Assembly: GCA_031841125.1 (NCBI GenBank)
Contig: CM063113.1
Span: 17,257,312 to 17,321,311 of the forward strand
Length of the DNA: 64,000 bases
Source: Acanthococcus lagerstroemiae
Lineage: Eukaryota > Arthropoda > Insecta > Hemiptera > Eriococcidae
Direction of reading: 5' to 3'
Under the pieces are notes generated by a model, which had not been told where the DNA came from, ran no database searches, and saw nothing but the letters and a program-made list of their open reading frames with translations. Shown here in pieces: positions 12,701-24,700 of the stretch. Position 1 is the stretch's first letter, and the number at the start of each line of letters is the position of its first letter. The position numbers and the translations under genes were made by a program.

Positions 12701-15700
12701 GTGCTTTGTTCACTAGCTAAAATCTTTCTTATTTTCTTTATGGTTGTAACATATGAAATAATAGTGGTATGTTAATTTTTAGGGTGTTTGCCGCGCGGAG
12801 CGCTGCAAGCAAACACCCTATTGCAATTTTGCTTTTTCATTTTTTTCTTTAAATACGAGTGAATTGTTTACAGCTCATAGTTCAGTTTTAGCTCAGTTGC
12901 GTTTAGATCGTTAGATCGGTCTTAAGGCGGAGGCGTGTGGTTCGATTTGTATTTTACTCATACCAGTATAATTGTGCGACTCTGTTCTACAAAAGCTCAA
13001 AGAAAGTGAAGACATTAACTGGATTTAGAAGAGCTAAGTGTATTGTTTGTTTGTATGAAATGGGTTCTCAGTTGAATTAGCGTGTATAATGTATTTGAAT
13101 CGAACCAAGTACAAGCAACATTCTGTGGTACTCTTATCTGGAAATTTTCCGAGGAATAATGCGATGTGAGTTATGTCTCATACATATGTTAGCAGTATTA
13201 AGTATTTGGTAATTTTGGTATTCTGTTTCAGAGGTCTTTCACGAATATTTCGTTTCTCCTTTGACTATTTACTTTCCTCTTTCATTATCAGTCAGGATCG
13301 AGGAATCATCCAAAACCATCAACATGCCTTCAACCACAAATTTGAACTTCTATTATAATCGTGTAGCGGAATTGATGAAAAACGTGAATAAATAATTGGC
13401 AGATCACGTTTTGTTTTTGAAATGACAGATTATTTTTCTCGCATTAACAGTTCACGAATTCACAGGAGTGGAGCATAGAGCTTAATGTCTTTTCGTCTTA
13501 TAAACATTGTAATGAGGAGTGAGAACACATTAATGTGCGTTTTTTGATGTGAGAACACAACTTTATTTGAATGGAAGTAAAATTCCTCGGTTATTTGAAT
13601 CGAAACAAAATTCCTGTCCCTCTGAATTTTGTTATCAGCAGTTGACAGTTCATATTCGTTGAAACTTCTGACTTTTTAAATTCCTTGGATTTATGTCCTT
13701 TGAATTTATTTTTTGTCTTGTAAAGGTAGAGTGTTTGATTTCTGCTTGCCACTTGGAATGAATTAAATGGAAAATGGAAATGTATTCTAGTTTTCTAGTT
13801 CTAGTATGTTCTGTGTTGATCAAAGTCTGCCGGTGATTGTAGTTTGCAGCTTCACAGTTCGAAGCCTTGAACTTTCATGATGTGCGTGTAGCGTTTTGAG
13901 CTTTTATGTTCCCGGGGCCGGAGGGGGGGGGGACGAAAATAAGACTTCAGATTCAGAGCCTTGGAGTGTCATTCGCTCATCAAAAAATACCTATTCTACA
14001 CTAGCGCTTCTATACAATTTGCATAGTCCCAACTCCCAATGGCAAACACCCTGTTACTACCTCGCGATCCACGAGGTCGCTTGTCTTTAAATACGAGTGA
14101 ATTGTTTACAGCTCATAGTTTAGTTTTAGCTCAGTTGCGGTTAGATCGTTAGATCGGTCTTAAGGCGGAGGCGTGTGGTTCGATTCGTATTTTACTCATA
14201 ACAGTATAATTGCGCGGATGTGCGTGTAGCGTCCTGGGCCCCGATTACGACCGACGGTGAAGCGTGATAAAAAATTTTATCAATTTTTATCAACGTGATA
14301 AAACCACGATAAAACAGATTTTGTCAACGTTTTATCAACTTCCTCATGGCTGTTGATAAAATGTTGAGAGGAGTGACATGGTTGAGAAAGCAGGGAAACT
14401 GAATCGTTGATCGTAATACATGATATTTTGTCGCTGTATCTTTATCACGCTTATTGGTCGGTCGTAATCGGGGCCCTGAGCTTTTATGTTCCCGGTTCCG
14501 GGGGAAAAACGAAAAAAGAAGACTACTTCAGATTGCATCATTCGCGTATCAAAAAATACTTCTTCTACACTAGCGCTTCTACAATTTCCATAGTCCCCCC
14601 AATGGCAAACACCCTGTTACTACCTCGCGATCCGCGAGGTCGCTTGTTTCTTGAATGGGTTTATCATTATATGCATATGATACATTCTAATGTTCACATG
14701 TTCAGTATATAGTTTTGTCCTTTAAACACAATAGTAGGTGGAGCAATACTATAGCGCCGCCTAATTCAGTTTTTTTTTTTTTCCCCTTTTCTTTTTAAAC
14801 AAACTATAACTAATTATGAGGAGTGATGTATGAGATATTATGCTAGCTCATCAACTCTGCCTGCTTTTTAGGCTTCTGCGATAATGTTCACATAAGGTCT
14901 CCCATTCTTCAAATCTGTATGAAACTGTATTACGGCTGAAACTTTGAATTTGTTAAGAAACATTTATAATTTTTATTTAAAAACTTGTAAAAATTATTGG
15001 TGAAGATTTGACTGAGTTTTTGATTTTTGAAAGCGCTGAAAAGTTGCGGAGAAATTAATAAAAATTAATAAACTCATAACTGCGCTGGAACACGTAGAAG
15101 ACCCCTTAAAAATTGAGAGAGAATGGAGTACCTACTCTATAGTTGTTTTTATAACGTCAATACGAGTAATTCTTTTAAGAAATGAAGAAACATGAGAGAA
15201 AATTAATGAATTTCGGTACAAGAATTTAGAAATTTTACAACTTGACTTGATGAGGAAATGAGAGAAAATAATCAGTAGAGTAAAAATGGGGTTTATAGGG
15301 GGGTTTGCCCTATAAACCCCATTTCTGCTCTACTATGATCTATTTTTGTTTTGGAAACCGATGAATTTTCACTACGCAAAATTAGGTTGATTGTTGTAGA
15401 CTTTTAGAAATGATGAAAAATGAATGAAAAATTGAGAAACCTGTAACTGTGCTACAACACACATTAGTACTCTACTGACATATGCTTATTTTAAAGAATG
15501 AAATAGCGGAAGTTGGGGTGTTTTCTGAGTTTGGACATTATGTTATGCTGCAGTAGTTGTGACTACGTGGACGACATGGCCGGGTGTGTGTATTTGAGAT
15601 CTTCCATCGCAGCTACAGTCGTTTCTGTCTGCAATAGTAGCTCATAGCCCGTTGCTATGAGGACAAAACGAGTGTCCAAAGCCATCCCAGCACCCTACCT

Positions 15701-18700
15701 TACAGAATTGTACAAAGTAATACGAGAAACGAACCCACAATCGAAGTACAGCGCATCGTAATTGGATACGATCAGTTCGTATCCGGCATTCAACAATTCA
15801 GCAATTTGTTTATCTTGACCGGTAGTCCAAACTTGAATAATGTAGCGACTTGGTTCAAGAAACTGCTTGACAGCTTTGCTTTCGGTCAATAAACTAGTCC
15901 AGAGTACAATTTTTGGCTTCTTACTGCCTTTGGCTGATTTATCAAATTCAATAACGGCTTGAGACTGAAAAGCGCCCCATAAATTGAGGAAATTTTCGTT
16001 TGTTCTGCTTATATTCCTGAAAATAAATCAAACATTTTATTAATATAATATCTAATAGGTTAACCGTAGCTGTAATGATAAAGACTCGTTAGTTTGGTAC
16101 GCGTCTATCAACAGGATTTATCTCACACGTGTTTATCTGTTTTTCAGATTTCCTTGGACGTCATTTTTGCAACATGTTTTACAATAGTGAACTACGTTCG
16201 TTCTACATTTAGATATTTCTAAGTACCAATCCATATTGGCTTGCTTAAATTCGAAAGAAAATGATACAATGCAATTTAAATGTCATCCCTTATTCGCACA
16301 ATGTATTCTGCTAAAATCTCTAACTCGGATGCCCTGTTGAACTTCATCAGCCTTGCGTTCTTATATTATGCAATCGTATTCATCTGTTTCAGTCTCTTCA
16401 GTGGTATATACATGAGTACCGAGTTTCAACTTTCGCGGATCTCATTTCGGAGTCGAACAACTATTGATCCGTTATCAAATTTCGAAACATCTAATAATTA
16501 ATTAAGTGTTGCGTGAATATCTGATAGAACACTCCGATAGTCAACATGTACCTCTGTGCTATGAGGAAGCTTAATAATGTGTAACAGATTGTCGTATACT
16601 TTACCGTTATGCGGTTTGGCAATGAGGAGGGATGTGCAACCACGATAGAGCACGTGTGAGGTGCGAATATCTCGCCCCAATTTGGTATATACCTAATGAA
16701 AATGCAACCAGGCAGTAGATTTCGTAGCACTGTTATCCGTGGGCATATTTGTTCACTTCACTAACTGCGGTTCGAAGGTGTAGATGAAAAAACTCCTTTC
16801 AACTACCTATTGGATCTTCGACCTATAAGTATAGGCTGTCAGTACACAGCTATCACTGTCACGAAGTCATTTTCCAGGATATAACAGTTAGCAAAGACGT
16901 ATTGTCGCAAATAAATTCAAGTACTGTGTAGAATTTTTAGAAAGACCGCGCTTTGTGATTAGAACCGTGTATTCAGGAAGGGCCTCGGACCTTGAGGCCC
17001 TGCCAGCAAAAAGCTCTGGCCAAAAATCAACGAATCGCCAGAAAAATACGTACCCTTAATGCAAGTAAAGAAGGTGCAAGTTTTTGACCTGTTTTATGAT
17101 GTTTTTACGAAAAAAAATTAAGAAAATGGAGGCTATATCAACTATGGGCACATCCTAATTCCCGGCCATGGTGATACACTGCACTCAAGCTCAAATGAAG
17201 CCATGTGCCATTTTGAATCTTACTGTATAAGTTGTTGCCGAAATCGACTGCATCAGAACAATCTGCGTAACCGATTTTGCCATCAACGGGCGGGGTAGGA
17301 TTTTAAATGGTGTATGGTCAGGGGTGGACTGGAGCAAAAAGGCCTATCGGGTAACGCCGAGAAAGGGACCTCAGTTAACGTCTGGGAGCTCCTTCGACAC
17401 TTATGAATTTCAGGTATAATATAAAAGTATCCCGAAAAACGAGATACGCTCAGTTGTGTAACTCGCATAAAAATGGGCGTAACTCGTCTAAAATATGATT
17501 CAGCTCAACTTTGACGCCGGATCTCAATTGGTTTCGAAAAAGTTTGCCATTTCAACTCGATTTGGTTTCAACAGCTTTCCAAACATTGTTTAGGCTAAAA
17601 AAGAATTGATGGGTGTACATGGGGAAATTTTGAAAAATCAATGAAATTGAGCTGACCTTTTACTAATTCGAATTCGTTGTCCGAATTTAGCGGAAATGCT
17701 CCGTTCCTGAGGTACGCACAATAAGTTGGGGGGGGGAGGTAACTTTTGGTCAAAATATGACTTAGTTTAACTTCGTCGCCGAAGATGAATTTGTCTTGAA
17801 AAATTGAGCCATGTCCATTGAATTTGATTTTGAAAGCTTTCTAAAAATTTGTATGCACGGTAAAACTGCTTATTCTTACACAATTTTGGCTGCTGAGTTC
17901 GAATTCATTGTCCGAATTTCGCGGCGATACTTCGTTCCCGAGGTACGTTCTAAAATTGGTGTAAAATGGAGTAAAATTGGTCAAAAATGACTGTAGCTCG
18001 ATTTCGAACGCTGATTTGAATTTGTCTTGAAAAAGTGAATCTAATTTCAACAGCTTTCTAAAAATACTTTTGTCCAAAAAGAACAGGACGTATAATGTAA
18101 ACATATCTCTAAAATTCAATAAAATTGAGTAGTTGCAGGAACGTACCGACAGGGGGTAGGGGGCAACTTACCCCCTCCCCCTTCCCCCGTGGGAATCTTT
18201 CACTCTGCAGTTAGGAAAATTGACCATTTCAGTCTGGTGAGTTGGAAAAATCCAACAAGTTAAAAGGTTTTTTTTCTGCTTTGATGCTTGGGAATTGAGT
18301 TGAGAAGTTGGGAAAACCCAACAAGTCAAAATTTTTTTCTTCTTTTGCATTAATACTTGAGAATTTTGAATTGAAACAGTTGGAAAAATCCAACAGGTCA
18401 AAAAAAATTTTTTGCTTTGATAGTTGGTAATTCGGAGTTGAGTCAGTTGGAACTTTCACAATTTGTACCCCATCCCCCCCCCCCCGGAAAAACTCATCAG
18501 TACGTCCCTGAGTAGTTGACTACTTTTTCTTGAAGTATAATTTAATCGACTGTAAAGTTCAGTTGTTTTTCAAATTCGACAAAATTTTCAGCGCATATTG
18601 TTCGAAAGAAGTAGAAGAAGAAAAAAAGAACGCCGATTCTCGAGTCCCAGTTAAACAATGTATGGCTAAAATTGAGTCCTGTACAGTCCTGCGTCCTATG

Positions 18701-21700
18701 GAGGGTGTTTCATGAATTGGCCCCTTCTATTTTTCTTTGGATCGCGAAGTTGGATCTTCACGCCAATTTCGAATATCGCATTCGATTTTTTTTTATTTGA
18801 CCTTGATTCCGGCTCAAAAATTTAAATTTTGGACGAAACAGTGGCCAAAATTGAACTGACCTGAAAAATTAAACAAATTATTGAAATTGTTTTTCATTTC
18901 TCTTATTTTCTGCTCATGTATTTTTTGGGAAAGGGAATACGGGTGTCGCTGATTTTGAAAATCGCATAATATTTGTGATCTAGCTCCGACCTGGACAACA
19001 AATTCCACTTTTTCCCCCATCAAAGCGGTAAAATTCACTGGTATTATAAAATTAAATATAGTGTCGTAATTCGTTTTGTTTGTTTTTTGTTGTTGTTTTT
19101 TTGTGGGGTGGCTTACTCCGATATGGTTTTCAAAAGTCTACCTATGTATCGATCGGGGTTATAAATCGCTTACTTCGATAATATTGCACTTGACTTCTCC
19201 ATTTAGACCCGACATGGGTTTCAAAATTGATTATTCTATTTGAATGGTTGAAATCGAAGGTGCAGGATGAAAAACGAGCACATGGCTGGAAGAACAATGA
19301 ATTTCCAGGGAAATGTCTACCACTGAACTGAATTGTCACCATGAAGAGCTAAGTCATGCGGGCTGGCTTCGTGTCGGGTGGCATGGAAAGTTCTACTAAC
19401 AACACGCGGCTGCAGATTTTAGTAGCGCAGGGCGCATCAGCAAATGTCAACCACGGAATTCGTGTCGGGGGGAGCGTTACGGTTTTCGAGCGTGTCGGAG
19501 GAGAATACATTTTGAAAACATTACATTCCCAGAGCATCCCTAAACAATTATTTAAACTATGAAGTACCTACAAGATATGTACTCAGGCCCGGAGAGCCAA
19601 AAATCATCACAGACGTAACTGGGGAATATATTGAGATAAGCAAGGGAGTAAGAGAAGGATACCCTTTGTCCTCCATCTTCTTCAATGCTGCCCTGAAAGA
19701 AGTCTTCAGAAGGCTGTATTGGGAAAGGAAAGGCATGATGATAATAAAAACGGTAATAGAATTTCCACTCTGAGATTCGCGGATGATATTACGCTATCAG
19801 AATCAGTGGGTGAGCTGGGAGAAACGATACAATAGCTGAACAAATGTGGAGCAAAGGCAGGCTTGACAAATCAACTTTGAAAAATCCGAAATGTTATCCG
19901 TAGGTATTAAGCCCTCCAAACTAGGAGCAGTTCCGGAAATAGTACATTTAGGGTAAATATTCTCCTTGGAAAACAAGCAAAAGAAGTTTCGTTGCGGTTT
20001 TCGCTCAAGTATATCCAGTAGTAAATGCATATTAAATGCTAACAGTCGGGCAATCTCTCTGTTTCCCATAATTTAGGAGTTCCTAGAATTTTCATTCTTC
20101 TGTATAGCATTGAGAAATCTTCAAAATTCAAAAAAATTGAGTTTACCATTATTCCAACTCGATTTTAGTCGCCAAGTTCGAATTCATAGTCCAAATGTGA
20201 CGACAAAGCCACACTGACGCTTCATTCCCGAGGTACCCCAAAAAATTGTTATAATGTGCACAAAGAGTTGGTGTGACTAGGCCAAGATATAATTAGCACA
20301 GTTCCGACGCCGGATCTTAATTTGTCTCGAAAAATTGAGCCATTTTCACCGTTTTCGATTTCAAAAACTCTCCAAAAAAATTTTGCCCGAAAAAATACAT
20401 GATCTAGTATATGGGCGGCAACTTCAGCGGTGCTCACAGGCTCTAGTACCGAGCACCACAGGAAAATATTAATATTGTGTACGGGGAAGGTAGAAGTATC
20501 TCAGAAGACTCTGAGCGGGGAGAAGAGAGTCGAACCAAGTTAAGTCCCTCATGAGGGAAATAAAAGTTGCCGCCTATGATCCAATACGGAGAAATTTTCA
20601 AAAATCAAAAATATTGAATCGACCACTTATTCCAGCTCAATGTTGACCGCTGAGATCGAATTCGTTATCCAGGTTTAGCGGGTAAGCCATTTTGGAAGTG
20701 TAAAATAGCTTTTTGAAAATACCCATTATAGAATAGTGACCAGCTATGTATTTCCTATTTTAAATAGTTGCTTGAATTTTAAAACCTATTTTCTATTTTC
20801 CTATTATAAAATATGTCACCCGGTATCTGTTTTATATATTCTGTTTGCAACAGATTTCGGCGCCTATTTGCCCATCCCTGATTGTTTTCGATATCTGATG
20901 TACCAAAATGGGTTTTACAGACGGCCACGGTCAACGCCAAGATTGCTAAGCCGATTTGAGCCAGCGCCTGCAATTTCGCGGCTACTGCCCTGGCCTGAAC
21001 TCCATGAATAACTACATACTTATAATCAGTTCACAGAAACCTGAATTTCACCTTAAATTAGGTCCGTTTTCACGAAGCTGTTAATTAAAACTTTGAACAC
21101 CTACGTCTTAATTAATCTCACGATTTCTTATTATTTCGCAGGGCACACTTTAACGCCGATAGCAGAGACCAAGGTGTGTTCTCCTCCGTGACCAATCTAT
21201 AGTGACTAAAAATATTGTTCTTGCCATACATACGACAATAGGTGGGCATGATTTTTTGAACAGAAAAACGCGTAATTAACTCGGTAAGTGTCGTGTCACC
21301 CACCGGTGGGTGACACTGTTAGTTTATAAAGTAGTGCGTTTTCGCTATCTCGCAAACGAAGCCCGATACGAAGAAATTGATAGTAATAAAAGTTGTTCCC
21401 CTTCACTGATAGACTGCGATTCCGCATTCTAAAATTGTCACCCACCAGTGGGTGACAGCTGTGGGCTCACGGGATCCTCAGGGGCAGGGTACCTCTATCT
21501 CACGCCAGAAAAGTTTGGTACCCCGTATACCGAGTTTCAGCCATCCCCATTTACTACAACCCCACTACAGCTCTTTTACGAAACCTCAGTATCACCCACT
21601 GGTGGGTGACATGTCACTGTTTCCAACACTTCACTGAAAAACAGAAGTAGTTTTTTCACCACCACTGTTCTAACACACAGATATGGAGAAGCATATAATT

Positions 21701-24700
21701 GGATGTTGGGTTCTTAGTGAAGCTTATGATTCTGGTTCTTTGTACTTCATATTAGCTCTCCCCTGGTGTCAGATACTAAGAACTATGTAATGTGACTGTG
21801 GAAATGTGACTTTATTTGTTATTGTCTTCCAAACTGTTTCTCTTTCTGTTTGGTATTGTACTTGAACGAACACGCATCTGCTGCAAAATATCTCCATCGT
21901 CCAGTGTGGTAGCAGAGCACGCCATTTAAGCATTTCATGGTCTATAACAAATACTGCGTTTCCTAATGAGAATGTGCAGGAAGATCTAAGAGAAAAGTAC
22001 TGATGTAAGGCAACGTTAAGAATACACACGAATACCTATTTTTTCTGTATCATGATATTAGGTGCCCAACATTCAGAACAACTGCACCAATCAACATGAG
22101 TAAAACATAAAGTATTGTGTTATAGTTTCTGTGATAATGCAAATAATGTGTCTTTTGTAACACTGAGTACGTCATTTGTGTATACGCATGAGCAGACTTC
22201 CTCAGCACTGGCAGAGGTATTAGACCCCGTGAGACTTGATAAGTGATAATATCTGTGAAAACTATCAACAAACCTTTCGTCCATCCATCGGGTCACGGTC
22301 TCGGTCTCGTTCCAACAAGTGTATTTTATCTCGTCGCCTCCCATGTGGAATACGTCGGATCGGAAAAGCTCGTTGAACTCTTCGTACAATTTCCTTAGCA
22401 CCTCGTACACCTTCTGACTGACAGGATTCAGAATTCCGCACGGCGGCTCGACACAGAAGTGCGTCCACGGCTCACCTTTGAAGCAGAGCAACACGTCTTT
22501 ACCGAAGTGCTGCCATCCTTCGCCGACATGAGCCGGGGTGTCCAACTCGGGCACCACTCTGATGCCCCGAACTCTGGCGTACTCAACAATTGCGCTGATG
22601 TCCGACGGCGTGTATACCTGTTAGACCAAAAAGTAAGCTTACTCTTATGTTCTCGACCGTTTTTCACGTCCTAGGTTGAGTTTAATTTACAAGGGTGAGT
22701 CCACATAATTTTAGGCTGTATGCAAGGTTGGGCGAGTTACAATTCGGCCAGCCTCCTCACAAGGCAGCTGATACTCTCTACAGAAGGGAAGCAGTAGACG
22801 GAAAACAACCATCTTACTTGAGAAGGCGAATATGCACCGGTGGCAGCCATCTTAGGGTACGCTTTTGAGACATAGGGGAAGCTATGACTGTCACTGATAT
22901 GCCAGTGGAAGGAATTCAGTTTATTATACGCCATCGCATCCAATGTCCGCTTGATTGACTCAACAGGGTAGTAACTGCGAGATGTGTCCAGCAAGACACC
23001 TCGATGCTTGTACACTGGCAAATCGGTAATGTAAACGCCGATTGGAATGAGAAGCGATTGAGAAATTTCATCAAAAACGATCAGCTGCAGTAAGGTTTCA
23101 GTTGCGTGTCGTACTCCAAGGTAATTATCACCTTCAACCAGAACGTCGACCTGTAAACAATTTTTTTTAACAACTGGAGTATCCTAATTTGAAAATGCTA
23201 GCCTGGGACAAAAGGAGTAAGCGTGTTTGTAAAATACAAAATAGAGGCCTTCATACCTACCACATTCTTAGCAGTCGTTATACTCAACGTGTATTGCTCG
23301 GAAGCTGCATAAGTGAATACGGTGGTGTTTTCATCTTTTACAGCGAACGTTATTTTCAGATCGGCTCCATTCACGAACGGCTCCTTTCTGTGGAAGCTGT
23401 GGTTAATTACATCCAAGAAATAATACTGCAACGCCGTAAACAGGTTCCATAAATCATTGCTGGCACCTGCTGTTTAAAGAATAAAGATAGATGGTTCATT
23501 GCCGGTTGTCTGGATTATTCTTTCGCGACTGGGGAAATGTAGAGCTCGATCATTAGTCGACAAAATTAGTGATGGATTTGTGATTTTAACGCAACATCTT
23601 TGTTTTTATGACTCCCGTAAAACTGTATTTATAGTTCTTGATTCACTCGCAACAGCAAATAAAAGTATAGAGGTTATGCAGAAATAGAGATGTTCAAGTT
23701 GTACGTGGCTGGAATGAAAACCGACAAACGAAAGCAAGAAAGCGCAAGAACACCCGATGCGCAAAATCCCGCCAGTTTCCCGGGTAACTAAAGGGGAATC
23801 AAGGGTAACTGATGGGTTTCTGGGTAATTTGAGGGTAACCGAGGGTTGCAAATGAGCAACTTTTCCGCAGGTAACTAGAGAGTAACTGACTGAGTAAGGG
23901 TAAAGGTACCGAATATCGACCACCATTTTTGTTTTCGAATTACTCAGCCTCAAATTCGCGTAGAAATGTCGTTGATGGCTCGGAATGTAGACCAACTATT
24001 CTAGTTTTACCTCCAAAAATTTTAACCCCCCCCCCCCTCAAGTTTTTTTCGATTTTTCCCGATTATTTTTTTGAAAGGTGTCAAATTTGGGCATTGAAAA
24101 AAAAAACAAAAAAAAACGCCTAAATAAATAAAATTTGCCGACTGCCAAATTATTGGTGGGGTTCACCCCCTTCCCACAATGGTTTCGTTCCTACAAATGC
24201 AGATTGGAACCTTATCCCCCAAGCACTCACATTTGGGCACATATGCACAGAGACGATCTAACAGCATCCGTCATTGCTTTTTCTGGCCATTTTGGTCGAC
24301 TTTTCGATTCTGTCGCGTCACTAGTAGATATAAACAGACGTAAAAACTTCATGAAATGATAAAAACAGGTAGTGGTCAAATTTAGGGAACTTTTTGGAAA
24401 AAAACTTCGAAAAATTAAATTATAAGTACCTGCGTGAAATTAATTCTCCAAATCAATCGAGCACCTATATAATTTGAAATCTTCACTTTTAATTAACATT
24501 TACCGCATTTAATTACGATAAGCAACATTTACGCAATTAACATTTGAAATCACGCCTTGAAAAATATTTAGACATCTCAAAATATATTTTTGCGAACATC
24601 TCCGCCAATTTTGGCTTTAGAGTGATGATTTTGGTCTTATTCGATTTGTCTGCGAAAAACGAATGAAAAAATATTTTTCCGCGGAAGTCGAGGAATTAGA

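Larger units (their letters stand above)
10167..15734. other. hexosaminidase intron 6 (repeat-filled)
   Basis: No further exon was recognised in this 5.6-kb intron. It holds one copy of an interspersed repeat (10398-10810), a pogo/Tigger-like MITE (10819-11315), SINE-like and associated repeats (12780-14650), a small MITE (14237-14475), an inverted second copy of the interspersed repeat (14940-15470) and a 61-base hairpin (15274-15334). Confidence 0.7.
16017..22273. other. hexosaminidase intron 5 (repeat-filled)
   Basis: A 6.3-kb intron between the exon carrying the catalytic acids and the next one. It contains degenerate tandem repeats of about 230 bases, a 65-70 base tandem repeat, a LINE scrap and three near-identical short palindromes. 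No missed exon was found; the flanking exons already join in phase. Confidence 0.7.
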
